From: an uncultured Alphaproteobacteria bacterium
GTDB taxonomy: Bacteria; Pseudomonadota; Alphaproteobacteria; RF32; CAG-239
Direction: 5' to 3'
Assembly: GCA_934270475.1 (NCBI GenBank)
Contig: CAKQPS010000002.1
Coordinates: 1 to 64,000, forward strand
Length of the DNA stretch: 64,000 bases
The notes under the pieces: model-generated
Database searches by the model: none
Told to the model about the DNA's origin: nothing
What the model saw: the letters and a program-made list of their open reading frames with translations, nothing else
Shown here: piece after piece, positions 22,923-31,686 of the stretch
How positions within the stretch are numbered: position 1 is the first letter of the stretch
Layout of the letters: each line of letters opens with the position of its first letter
Position numbers and translations under genes: made by a program

Positions 22923-23813
22923 CTAGTACATACGTACGACCTTGCGTGCGTTTAAAGCTTTCTTGTAGCCAGCCTTTGAGCCAAACAATTTGTTAATTGC
23001 TTTCTCATTGTACATCTTTTTACCAAGAACAAAGTTTACGCCAAGAGTGACAGATGCACCAAAGCGAACCTCTGAACCGTCAAAGAAGTACTCGTGACCA
23101 GCATAGCCGATAGCTTTTACATAAAGATTACTTCTCTTCATGTAATTTTTGAAGTCAACGCGAACGCCGCCTCCAAAAATCATGGTGGAACCCTTAACCT
23201 TGAAGTCAAGAGAACCATCGTGCGCATCGTCGGTAAAAGCGTTATAGTTCTTGCGAACCTTATAACCGAAATTACCTATGAGCCATACTTCCTTCTGGTG
23301 GAGGTAACGGCTAGGAAGATCGAAAAGTCTCACGCCAGCATCAAGATTGAAGTTGGTTGTAAGATACTTCTCGCCTGCCTTAGAAGACTCTGAATTGTAC
23401 TTGCTCATACCAACATTGGCAGAAGCAGCAAAAGAGAATCTCTTACCATGGTAGCCGAGCTCTGCTCCCACGGTTGGGGTAACCATGCTGTTGAAATAAT
23501 CAACGCCGGCCTGAACACCAATTTCCAAACCGCTGTTTGGAGCGCTTTCCAGCAAAACGCGCTTACCACCGACCTCTACAGACCGATAGTCATAGTTAGC
23601 TGTACGACGATGCACAGCCTCAACGTACTGGAAGTCGTCTACCTCGATAGTGTCAACCTCTACTGCCTCACTTGCAACAGTTTCCTGCGCAGGAGCAATT
23701 GCCTCAACAGGAACCTCCTCGAAGAAGTCCACGTTTTCAACACACTCAGCGTTAGCTGAGAAAGAAGCTGCACACATTACGATACCACACACGATATTTC
23801 TAAGACTTAACAT
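22923..23813 (-). CDS. Outer-membrane beta-barrel protein
   Basis: The 296-residue protein from ATG 23813 has a signal peptide ending SANA-E. An acidic linker of about 50 residues (EEVPVEAIAPAQ, VEVDTIEVDD) follows. Then come alternating aromatic/polar strands such as GLEIGVQAGVDYF, GGGVRVDF and GASVTLGVNFVLG, typical of an 8- to 10-stranded barrel. A short basic C-terminal tail follows the barrel. Its codons favour AAG and GAG, like the lipoprotein gene upstream (23944-26208) and unlike the core genes. It probably shares a transcript and an origin with that gene. Transport or adhesion role unknown. Confidence 0.7.
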   Translation of the reverse strand: MLSLRNIVCGIVMCAASFSANAECVENVDFFEEVPVEAIAPAQETVASEAVEVDTIEVDDFQYVEAVHRRTANYDYRSVEVGGKRVLLESAPNSGLEIGVQAGVDYFNSMVTPTVGAELGYHGKRFSFAASANVGMSKYNSESSKAGEKYLTTNFNLDAGVRLFDLPSRYLHQKEVWLIGNFGYKVRKNYNAFTDDAHDGSLDFKVKGSTMIFGGGVRVDFKNYMKRSNLYVKAIGYAGHEYFFDGSEVRFGASVTLGVNFVLGKKMYNEKAINKLFGSKAGYKKALNARKVVRMY

Positions 23814-23943
23814 AATCAAAAGTTTTTGAGGTGGAAAGACAAGGTGTTACCCTCATCTCCCCACAAGTTAGTAACTATTTTGAGGTAATCCGCTTCAATA
23901 GGCAGAAAACCGAAAGTAAAAAACTAAAAATCCTTAAAAAGAA

Positions 23944-26208
23944 TTACTTAGAGCTTGCTCTGTAAGAAGCGAACTCCTTGCCGTTCTTCTTAACTACGAG
24001 AGACTTACCATTGTTTGAAACCTCGAATGTAAAATCAGAGGTAAACACGGTAATATTGCTATTGTTCCAACCCCACATTTGAGCAGTGGCACGGTCAAGA
24101 GCATTAACCATACCGCTATTGCTGTCGTACCAAGCAAGCATATGCTTCTTGTCCTGAGCAATAGAGTTCTGCCACTTGCCGCTTATAGAGTTGTATACAG
24201 CACCGTTAAACGAGTTATTGGTGTCGTATGCGAACAAAGACTGGTCAATCACTGCATTGGCAGCATTCTTGCCAACAGCTACAGGAAGAGTTCCGTTCTC
24301 AAAGTGAAGCGACCAACCGTACATCCAGTCGGTGTTGTTCTCGTTGCAAGTAAGAGTGCAGAATGCACCAACAAACTTGCCCCACTCTGCAGGAAAATCA
24401 CCCTTAATCTCCTTAGCAACAATAATCTTGCCAGGAGCAACGCTGCTGATAGTGTTGTTGCCAAACACAACATTAAGTTCTGCACTGTAAGCGTAAACGT
24501 CCATTTCCTCAGACTGTGAAGCAAGTGTTACCTTACCTTCCTTGTCAATTGCCTTGAACTCGATAGCGTCAAAACGATAGGTCTGACCCTCGCGAGTGAA
24601 GGAAATAGAGTTAGGATCAACAGAAATCCAAGAATTTGTCTGATCGCTTGCAGCGAGAGTAGCGAGATTGGTGATGGTACGAGTTTCATTAACCCATGCC
24701 CACTCGCCATCGCGCTTTGCATCAGAAGAAGTAAGAACTGTGTTCATCATGTGAGTAAACTGAGTTGCCTCATTCTCGTATGATGTCCAATTGCTGGTGC
24801 ACTTGAGTGAACGAGCAAAAGTCTTGCTAACCTTCTCAGATGTTTCAGTACCGTCGTTATAAATGGTGACGAACTCTACAGAAGCAACTACATTGTTGTT
24901 GTTAACAACAAGAGTGGCATTGCGGAAGTCGTAACCGGAGATAGCGCGAGCAGTCTTGTAAAGGTTTACATATTCAGAAAGATTCTGAACATAACCAATA
25001 TAAGAAGTGCGGATACCGTTGTTGAAGATAGCCTTGTCATATCCAGACTTGTCTGAATTAGCAGTGCTAACCTCATTCTTTGCCTCAGAAACAGTAACGT
25101 TTTCGTAACCAAAAGCTACTTCAACATTAGAGTTCTTAAAAGAAGCGCGCTCGTGATAGAGTGTATAAGAGGTCTGGAAAGCATCTACAGCATAGCTGTT
25201 GGCAATGTTTGCAGAATACTTGTCAGTCTTACCGTATACAGTCCAACCCTCAGCGTTCTTTACCTGAGACTCAGCACCGTTTGCAATACCGTTTACATTG
25301 GCAAGGTTGAAAGCAAAGCTGCCAACAAACTTGTCATATGCCTCGATGCCCTTGAACTCGCGGTTCAAAATCATAGAGTAAGAATTGCGAACTGTCTCGC
25401 CGTTTGTCATGGTGATAACTTCCTCGAAAGAAACTTTCTCGGTTGTGTCGTCAATGACAACACGATTCTTGTTCTCGACCTTCACAGACTCAATGTCGTT
25501 AGAGGCAATGAGCTTGCGGGTAGCGTTTGTTGTAAGATATACAACAAACTCCTTGGCAGAACGAGAAACGTTCTTCTCAGTGTAGGTCATCTTCACTGTG
25601 TATACAGTGTTGTAGACAGTCTTCACATAAGAAGAAGCGGCGCGTGTACCAGAAGTATAGTTCTTAATAGATACCATCTTAGCATCCTTAAGTTCTACGC
25701 TTCCCATATCATGACCATCAGTCGTTGTATAACTGGTGATGGTAGACGGACACTTAACAACCTGACCGTCAGAAATGTTGAATACAACAGTGTCGGCAAC
25801 TGCCTTACCATTGTTTTCAACAGTCTTAACATCCTGATTGCGCAAGATGTTGCTGGCAACCACTGAGCAGTTAACCTGATCCTCAGTGATTATGTAATCG
25901 TTTTTCTCTGCAAAGATTTCGGTCTCCATCAAAGGATAACGAACTTCCTTGCGCTCAGAACCTTCAACAATCTCGCCGTTTTCCACAGCAGCGATTGTTG
26001 TGGTTGCTATCATGCGATCACGAGCAGCAGTCTTTGTGCTGTCCCAGTTGTGAGTGAGCTCGTCAGTGTACTTGGTACCCTTGACGATATTCTCCTTAAC
26101 CTTGTATGCCGATATATCAGCGCCCTCATCGGTGCAAGCTGAAAATACAAACAAAGAAACAACTACGATTACTAAACTCTCAACGAATGACTTAAAATTG
26201 CGTGCCAT
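23944..26208 (-). CDS. Surface lipoprotein of Bacteroidota type, paralogue of 16837
   Basis: The 754-residue precursor ends its signal at SAC (Cys25) followed by TDEG, a Bacteroidota-like lipoprotein export signal. It has the same N-terminal region as the 1289-residue paralogue, one copy of the repeat module (FARSLKCTSNW, WVNETRTITN, SWISVDPNSISFTREG) and the shared C-terminal PAEWGKFV domain. Lys is mostly AAG and Glu often GAG, in contrast to AAA/GAA in neighbouring core genes. There is no Shine-Dalgarno sequence (AATATTAAAACT before ATG). Recent acquisition from Bacteroidota or their phages is my inference. Function unknown. Confidence 0.7.
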   Translation of the reverse strand: MARNFKSFVESLVIVVVSLFVFSACTDEGADISAYKVKENIVKGTKYTDELTHNWDSTKTAARDRMIATTTIAAVENGEIVEGSERKEVRYPLMETEIFAEKNDYIITEDQVNCSVVASNILRNQDVKTVENNGKAVADTVVFNISDGQVVKCPSTITSYTTTDGHDMGSVELKDAKMVSIKNYTSGTRAASSYVKTVYNTVYTVKMTYTEKNVSRSAKEFVVYLTTNATRKLIASNDIESVKVENKNRVVIDDTTEKVSFEEVITMTNGETVRNSYSMILNREFKGIEAYDKFVGSFAFNLANVNGIANGAESQVKNAEGWTVYGKTDKYSANIANSYAVDAFQTSYTLYHERASFKNSNVEVAFGYENVTVSEAKNEVSTANSDKSGYDKAIFNNGIRTSYIGYVQNLSEYVNLYKTARAISGYDFRNATLVVNNNNVVASVEFVTIYNDGTETSEKVSKTFARSLKCTSNWTSYENEATQFTHMMNTVLTSSDAKRDGEWAWVNETRTITNLATLAASDQTNSWISVDPNSISFTREGQTYRFDAIEFKAIDKEGKVTLASQSEEMDVYAYSAELNVVFGNNTISSVAPGKIIVAKEIKGDFPAEWGKFVGAFCTLTCNENNTDWMYGWSLHFENGTLPVAVGKNAANAVIDQSLFAYDTNNSFNGAVYNSISGKWQNSIAQDKKHMLAWYDSNSGMVNALDRATAQMWGWNNSNITVFTSDFTFEVSNNGKSLVVKKNGKEFASYRASSK

Positions 26209-26452
26209 AGTTTTAATATTTTTAATTTTTGCACTAATTTGGTTTCTACTAAACTGTCTTCTCTAACAAGAAAACATTTTTCTGAATGCTAAAAGCAAAC
26301 AGGTCAATACAACTCCGAAGAAACCTTTTTTCGAAATCGTACTAACAGTCAAATGTTTTCTCAAAAGAAAACAAGGCTACTCAAGCTGACTAGGTCTCGA
26401 ATAGTTATATATAAATCTATACATGTTCGTGTACAGAAGTGTAAAAACTCAG

Positions 26453-26543
26453 ATTATCTATGGATTAGAAAAACTTAGGTTATGTACTAACTTTAGTAGT
26501 TCTTCTCACGTTAATAATTCTTTTAATGGTATCCATAGATAAT
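26453..26543 (-). promoter_or_regulatory. Leader F: perfect 13-bp inverted repeat
   Basis: ATTATCTATGGAT (26453-26465) and ATCCATAGATAAT (26531-26543) enclose 65 nt. Arm and spacing resemble leader E of the paralogous gene (shared ATTAYCWATGGAT). A further hairpin, GTTTTC/GAAAAC, lies near 26355-26372. The whole 26209-26686 gap holds no gene that I can support. Confidence 0.5.
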
Positions 26544-26559
26544 ATTTTTATGCAATTTT

Positions 26560-26588
26560 AAAGTAGCATATTTTTTTTTGATAATCAA
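26560..26588 (-). promoter_or_regulatory. Promoter of the 754-residue lipoprotein gene
   Basis: Minus strand: TTGATT (26583-26588), 17-nt spacer with AAAAAATATGC, -10 TACTTT (26560-26565). The spacer and -10 are nearly the same as in the promoter at 20942. Confidence 0.6.
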
Positions 26589-26686
26589 GAGTATTTTAAG
26601 TAAAAACCAGCCTTTTTTGACAAAAAAAATCCTTTCAATTCGACTAGGATTAAGAAGATTGCTTTTAAGAATGTACAAAATATTTT

Positions 26687-27241
26687 CTATAACCTGCTCA
26701 GGGCGCTGTATACTCCATTTGGGCTGAATCGTTCCAAATCATCTGGCTCAATGCGGAGTGCTTTCAGCAATGAGAACAATTCGCTATGACTTGGGCGCGG
26801 CATTTTAATAATCTCGTAATTTTCTGCCAGCATTTCCTGCCAATTTTCAGCAACGCAAAAGCAAATTCCGCAAGTATCCAGCTCAGGCAAGCCCAGTTTT
26901 TCTATCACCGGCTGATGCGTTACAAAATGATAATGCTTGTTTTCCGGCGTTGAGTTTTGAATTATGCCGTTTATGAATCTTCTAACCATAAAGGTTGAGA
27001 TATCTTCTTCTAGTTCCTTGCTTTCCAACAAATTCCGGCAGCGCATGCCCAGCCCTAGGAATTTTGAAGTAGCCACCGCCCGAGCAATTGGAGAGTAATA
27101 TATGGCATCGCAGGGAGGCAGTTTTTCGGCTAGCAGCCTGCCGCCCAAAAATGACTCCAGCATACTCATATGCTCTATGGCTGTATCAATACCATAACGT
27201 CCATGACGACCAAAGCTCAGATATACTTTTCTATCATCCAT
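26687..27241 (-). CDS. Histidine phosphatase superfamily protein
   Basis: The 184-residue protein has the catalytic RHG at residues 12-14 (LSFGRHGRYG), the second motif YYSPIARAVATSKFL, and THQPV near residue 133 supplying the second His. The family transfers phosphate through a phospho-histidine; the substrate cannot be deduced, though SixA-like protein phosphatase is possible from the size. AAGGAG precedes the start. The ATG overlaps the TerC gene by 8 bases, so it is the last gene of a galE-terC operon. Confidence 0.78.
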   Translation of the reverse strand: MDDRKVYLSFGRHGRYGIDTAIEHMSMLESFLGGRLLAEKLPPCDAIYYSPIARAVATSKFLGLGMRCRNLLESKELEEDISTFMVRRFINGIIQNSTPENKHYHFVTHQPVIEKLGLPELDTCGICFCVAENWQEMLAENYEIIKMPRPSHSELFSLLKALRIEPDDLERFSPNGVYSALSRL

Positions 27242-28202
27242 TGTTTGTTTGCTCCTTCTTTTTCAAAAGTGAAAGCAAAATACCGCCGGCAAGCAATCCA
27301 ACCGTAACGCTGAGCGACTGCCATTCCTCAACTTCTATACCAATTTTGGGCAAGAAAATCTTAAAGCCGATAAAAATCAAAATAATCGAAATTGCCGGCT
27401 TCAGATAAACAAACTTACTTATGATGGCCGCCAACAAAAAGTAAAGCGCGCGCAATCCCAAAATAGCAAAAATATTACTGGTATACACGACATAAACATC
27501 GGTTGTTACCAAAAATATGGCAGGAATACTGTCAAGAGCAAAAACAACATCCATTGTTTCAATAATCACCAATGCAAAAAACAGCGGTGTTATATAGTGT
27601 TTGCCGTCTTTTTTATAGAAAAAGTGTTCGCCGTGAATTTCATGTGTCACATGAAATATTTTTGACAGCCATTGATAAATTTTAGTGTCTTTAATATTGC
27701 CCTGCTCAGCTTCTTTGGTTAAAAGCATTTTAATACCGGTATAAATCAGAAACGCGGAGAAAATATAAAGAATCCAATGGAACTTGACCACCAAAGCATC
27801 GCCGACGCCGATTAAAATTCCACGCATTACCAGTGCGCCTAAAATTCCCCAAAACAAAACGCGGTGCTGATACATTTTCGGCACGCCCAGCGCGGCGAAA
27901 ATCATGGACATCACAAAAATATTATCCATAGAAAGGCTCTTTTCCAGCAAATAGCCGGTAAAATAGTCCATACCTTTTTTGACGCCGTCTTCATACATTA
28001 CAAACACGCCGAACAGCAGCGCCGCCGCCACATAGGCCACGCAAATCCATAGCGTATGCCAAAAATGAGGTTCTTCATTTTTGCGATTAAACCAAAACAA
28101 ATCGGCAGCCAGCAGCAATATTACCGCCACTCCGAAGCTGGACCAAAGCATAACCGGCGACATTGCCGGATGATTAGCAAAATTTTGTATAAAATCTTCC
28201 AT
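27234..28202 (-). CDS. TerC-family integral membrane protein
   Basis: The 322-residue protein has about nine membrane helices and the TerC/Alx core: SLSMDNIFVMSMIF with a conserved Asp-Asn in the membrane and a second VFALDSIPAIFLV repeat. Relatives are implicated in metal (Mn2+) export or tellurite resistance. I choose the ATG at 28202, which overlaps the galE stop as TAATG, over the longer start at 28220. It is translationally coupled to galE. Confidence 0.9.
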   Translation of the reverse strand: MEDFIQNFANHPAMSPVMLWSSFGVAVILLLAADLFWFNRKNEEPHFWHTLWICVAYVAAALLFGVFVMYEDGVKKGMDYFTGYLLEKSLSMDNIFVMSMIFAALGVPKMYQHRVLFWGILGALVMRGILIGVGDALVVKFHWILYIFSAFLIYTGIKMLLTKEAEQGNIKDTKIYQWLSKIFHVTHEIHGEHFFYKKDGKHYITPLFFALVIIETMDVVFALDSIPAIFLVTTDVYVVYTSNIFAILGLRALYFLLAAIISKFVYLKPAISIILIFIGFKIFLPKIGIEVEEWQSLSVTVGLLAGGILLSLLKKKEQTNNG

Positions 28203-29173
28203 TATTTTTCCAAATTCCAAACTGTTTTAACAATTTCATCAATATCAGTATATTTAGCCTGCCAACCCAAAACTTTTAAAGCCTTAGCGCTGGTAGCAAC
28301 CACATCGGCGGGGTCGCCTGCCCGACGTGGCGCAAAATCATAGTTGATTTTTTTACCGCTGACGCGCTCAACCGATTTGATAATTTCCAATACCGATGTT
28401 CCTTTTTCCGTTCCGAGGTTAATCACTTGCGAATCGCCTCCGTTCAACAATTTTTTGATTGCCAACACATGAGCCGCAGCCAAATCTTCTACATGAATGT
28501 AGTCGCGTCGGCAAGTTCCGTCCGGCGTGTCATAGTCATTGCCGAAAACATGCAATTTTTCACGCTTTCCGGTTGCCACTTCCATAATCAGCGGCAACAA
28601 GTTTTGCGGATTTTTTTCTTTACCGCGAATACTGCCGTCAGCGGCATAGCCAACCGCATTGAAATAGCGCAAAGCAATGTAATGAAAATCTTTAATCCGG
28701 CTATACCAGTCCATCACCTGCTCTATTGCCATTTTTGTATAGCCGTAAAAACTCATTGGATTAAGCGGATGATTTTCATCAAGCGGCAAATACTGTGGAG
28801 TTCCGTACACCGCCGAGGTAGAAGAAAACACCACATTTTTTACTCCGGCGTTCAGCATAGCGTTAAAAATATTTATCGAACCGCTGATATTGTTTTGCGA
28901 ATAAAGCTGCGGATTTTCCATGGACTCGCCCACCGCTTTTTTGGCGGCAAGGTGTATAACCGCATCAAAGCCGCCCTTCATCACTTTTTCCAAATGTGCA
29001 AAATCTAAAATATCACCTTCAACAAACTCCGCTTTGGAAGCTAAGTTACAGGTTTGTCCAGTTGAAAGATTGTCATACACGGTTACGGCAAAATTTTCAT
29101 GCAGCAGCGCTTTTACCACATGGCTGCCGATATAGCCGGCGCCCCCGATAACCAAAATTTTTTTATTCGCCAT
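28202..29173 (-). CDS. galE: UDP-glucose 4-epimerase
   Basis: The 323-residue SDR-family enzyme interconverts UDP-glucose and UDP-galactose. The N-terminal GGAGYIGSHVV binds NAD, SSTSAVYG and the YGYTKMAIEQ catalytic Tyr-Lys pair are present, and RYFNAVGA-like RYFNAVGYAADG follows. The start at 29173 (MANKKILV) has GGAGA correctly placed, and a longer 21-residue extension is rejected. It heads a minus-strand operon with terC and the histidine phosphatase and is divergent from dnaB. Confidence 0.93.
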   Translation of the reverse strand: MANKKILVIGGAGYIGSHVVKALLHENFAVTVYDNLSTGQTCNLASKAEFVEGDILDFAHLEKVMKGGFDAVIHLAAKKAVGESMENPQLYSQNNISGSINIFNAMLNAGVKNVVFSSTSAVYGTPQYLPLDENHPLNPMSFYGYTKMAIEQVMDWYSRIKDFHYIALRYFNAVGYAADGSIRGKEKNPQNLLPLIMEVATGKREKLHVFGNDYDTPDGTCRRDYIHVEDLAAAHVLAIKKLLNGGDSQVINLGTEKGTSVLEIIKSVERVSGKKINYDFAPRRAGDPADVVATSAKALKVLGWQAKYTDIDEIVKTVWNLEK

Positions 29174-29235
29174 CAAATGTCTCCTTTTTGAGATAAAATA
29201 GCTCATTTTAGCGAAACCACCATTTTTTATACCCA

Positions 29236-29244
29236 TTATCCACA
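29236..29244 (+). promoter_or_regulatory. Perfect DnaA box before dnaB
   Basis: TTATCCACA lies in the 157-bp gap between galE and dnaB, 87 bases before the dnaB ATG. It is the exact high-affinity DnaA site. It may let DnaA influence helicase expression, or may be chance; one 9-mer match is expected occasionally. Confidence 0.45.
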
Positions 29245-29330
29245 GGATAAAAAATATTTCAGTCCCATTTCAAGATATTTTTCATTATAACAGATAAAAA
29301 TTTATAAAAGTATTAAAAAAGAGGACTTCT

Positions 29331-30803
29331 ATGGAAAAATTGGACGCCACACGTCTGCCGAAAAATATTGAAGCGGAACAAGCCTTAATCGGCGCTATTT
29401 TAGCAAATAACAAAGCTTTTGAAAAGGTCTCGGAATTTTTGAAAGCGGCGCATTTTGCCGACTCGACCCACCAAAAGATTTTTGACGTGATGTCAAAGCT
29501 TATCACTAAAGGACATGTCGCCGACGTTATCACGCTGAAAAACTATTTTGAGCAAGAAGGCACGCTGAATGAAGTCGGCGGATTTCCGTATTTGGTAAAA
29601 CTGGCGGAAAGCGCCTCGCCTTTAACCAACGTTGAATACTACGCCCAATTTATTTATGACAAATATCTGCGCCGCGAGCTGATTAACACCGGCTATGAAA
29701 TTGTTAACCATGCACTAGAAGAAAGCATTGATTCCTCGGCAACCGACCAAATCGAAAGCGCCGAAAAAATGCTCTACACCCTTTCTGACCAGGGCGACGC
29801 GCAAGGCGGATTTGTAGATTTTTCCACCGCGCTAGGCTCTTCTTTAGCCGCTATTGAAAAGGCTTATCAAAAAGAAGGCAAAATTTCCGGCACACCGACC
29901 GGCTTAAACAAGCTGGACTACCGAATCGGCGGTTTGAACGATTCAGACTTAATCATTTTAGCCGGACGTCCAGCCATGGGTAAAACCGCACTGGCAACCA
30001 ACATTGCCTATAACGTGGCAGAATTTTATTCACGCGACAAAGAAACTCCGCCGGAAAACAAAGGCGTAGCGTTCTTTTCACTCGAAATGTCAGCCGACCA
30101 ATTAGCCTCGCGTATTCTTTCTACCGTTACGCAGACTTCAAGCCAAAAAATGCGCAACGGCGAACTTGACGCTTCGGAATTTATGCGAATCGCCGCGGCG
30201 GTTAAAGAGCTGGCGAATATTCCGCTTTATATTGACGATACCCCCGGGGTAACCATCAATGCTATCCGCACCCGCGCCCGCCGTTTGAAACGCAGCAAAG
30301 GTTTGGGGCTGATAGTGATTGACTATATCCAACTTATTTCCGGCTCAAACAACAAACGCAACGAGGGGAACCGCGTGCAGGAATTGTCAGAGATTTCCCG
30401 CGGGCTGAAAATTTTAGCAAAGGAGCTGAAAGTTCCGGTTATTGCCCTTTCCCAATTAAACCGCGGCGTAGAAATGCGCGACGACAAGCGTCCGGTAATG
30501 TCAGACCTGCGCGAATCAGGCTCTATCGAGCAAGATGCCGATATCGTTATGTTTGTGTTCCGTGAAAACTACTATATTCATAATGCCGAGCCAAAGCAGC
30601 AGGAAGGCGATACGCCGGAAAAATTCCAAAAGAAGCATGAAGAGTGGGTGCAGCGCGACCGTGAAACCGCCAATATCGCCGAAGTTATTATCGGCAAACA
30701 GCGTCATGGTCCGACCGGAACGGTAAAACTGTTTTGGAACGGCGAATTTGCCCAATTCGGCAATTTGGCAGAAGAAGATAAAATGGCGGAGAAACGCGGC
30801 TAA
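29331..30803 (+). CDS. dnaB: Replicative DNA helicase
   Basis: The 490-residue protein has the N-terminal helical domain (NIEAEQALIGAIL) and the RecA-like C-terminal motor. Walker A is GRPAMGKTAL (about residue 208), H1a is FFSLEMSADQL, Walker B is LGLIVIDYIQLI, and RESGSIEQDADIVMF ends the motor. It unwinds DNA ahead of the fork as a hexamer. Length is normal, and no intein is present. GAGG precedes the start. The stop overlaps the next ATG by one base (TAATG). Confidence 0.96.
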   Translation: MEKLDATRLPKNIEAEQALIGAILANNKAFEKVSEFLKAAHFADSTHQKIFDVMSKLITKGHVADVITLKNYFEQEGTLNEVGGFPYLVKLAESASPLTNVEYYAQFIYDKYLRRELINTGYEIVNHALEESIDSSATDQIESAEKMLYTLSDQGDAQGGFVDFSTALGSSLAAIEKAYQKEGKISGTPTGLNKLDYRIGGLNDSDLIILAGRPAMGKTALATNIAYNVAEFYSRDKETPPENKGVAFFSLEMSADQLASRILSTVTQTSSQKMRNGELDASEFMRIAAAVKELANIPLYIDDTPGVTINAIRTRARRLKRSKGLGLIVIDYIQLISGSNNKRNEGNRVQELSEISRGLKILAKELKVPVIALSQLNRGVEMRDDKRPVMSDLRESGSIEQDADIVMFVFRENYYIHNAEPKQQEGDTPEKFQKKHEEWVQRDRETANIAEVIIGKQRHGPTGTVKLFWNGEFAQFGNLAEEDKMAEKRG

Positions 30804-31183
30804 TGGTTAGAAATCCAGCTGAAATAAACCCCGAAGAATGGGAAAAAATCTGTCAGCGCTGCGGTCGCTGCTGCCTGCTGAAACTGCAAGATGAAGAAAC
30901 AGATGAAATTTACTATACCAATGTTATCTGCCGCTATTATGATACGGAAAAGAATCTTTGCACCGTTTATGACAAGCGCTGCGAACTGGTGCCGGAATGC
31001 TTAAAGCTGACGCCGCAGAATGTTGATAACATTGCTTGGATGCCCAAAGCTTGCGCCTATCGCCAACTGTTTGACAAGGACTATAAGCCGCAAAAGCTGC
31101 AGCCGCTGCAGGGACGAGTGATTTCAGAAGCCTTGGTAGCCGAATCGGAGCTGGAAGACCATATCACGGATGAGGAAATTTGA
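30803..31183 (+). CDS. YcgN-like cysteine-cluster protein 1
   Basis: The 126-residue protein has CQRCGRCC near its N-terminus, a later NLCTVYDKRC and PECLKL, and WMPKACAY, matching the YcgN/YkgJ family (CxxCGxCC). The cysteines likely bind a metal or Fe-S cluster. The biochemical role is unproven. Its ATG overlaps the dnaB stop, and its stop overlaps the next ATG, so three genes are translationally coupled. Confidence 0.8.
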   Translation: MVRNPAEINPEEWEKICQRCGRCCLLKLQDEETDEIYYTNVICRYYDTEKNLCTVYDKRCELVPECLKLTPQNVDNIAWMPKACAYRQLFDKDYKPQKLQPLQGRVISEALVAESELEDHITDEEI

Positions 31184-31686
31184 TGAGCGTGCAGAATTTA
31201 AACGAATCCGAATTTAATCCGCAGCAGCGTGTTGATGAATTTAAAAAACTCGAACCGGAATTTTGGAAACATAAAAAACTTGACGAGATGAACGAAGCAG
31301 AATGGGAAGCCTTATGCGACGGCTGCGGCAAATGCTGCCTGAACAAAATAGAAATAAAAGGCAAAATTCATTTTACCCGTGCCTGCTGCCGCTTTTTAGA
31401 CTGCCGAACCTGCCTCTGCAAAATTTATGAGCATCGTTTTGAAGCCATGGACGACTGCCGCAAAATAGACCTTGCCGCTGTTAGAGAAAAACCGCGCTGG
31501 CTGCCTAAGACCTGCGCTTATTGGCTTTTAGACAACGGCTATGATTTGCCGGAATGGCACCCGCTATTAACCGGCAGAGCCGACAGCGTGAAAAACGCCG
31601 GCATGGATTTAAGCAGCCGCGAGCTGATTAGTGAAACCAAGGTTAAAGATTATGAAGATTACATTGTTGACTGGCAAGACCTTTGA
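31183..31686 (+). CDS. YcgN-like cysteine-cluster protein 2
   Basis: The 167-residue paralogue of the previous gene has CDGCGKCC, ACCRFLDCRTCLC and WLPKTCAY. It is longer by a 40-residue N-terminal extension. The ATG at 31183 overlaps the previous stop (TGATG); the TTG at 31180 is an alternative. Two diverged copies side by side suggest a local duplication with specialisation. Its own end overlaps the following metallopeptidase gene. Confidence 0.8.
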   Translation: MSVQNLNESEFNPQQRVDEFKKLEPEFWKHKKLDEMNEAEWEALCDGCGKCCLNKIEIKGKIHFTRACCRFLDCRTCLCKIYEHRFEAMDDCRKIDLAAVREKPRWLPKTCAYWLLDNGYDLPEWHPLLTGRADSVKNAGMDLSSRELISETKVKDYEDYIVDWQDL

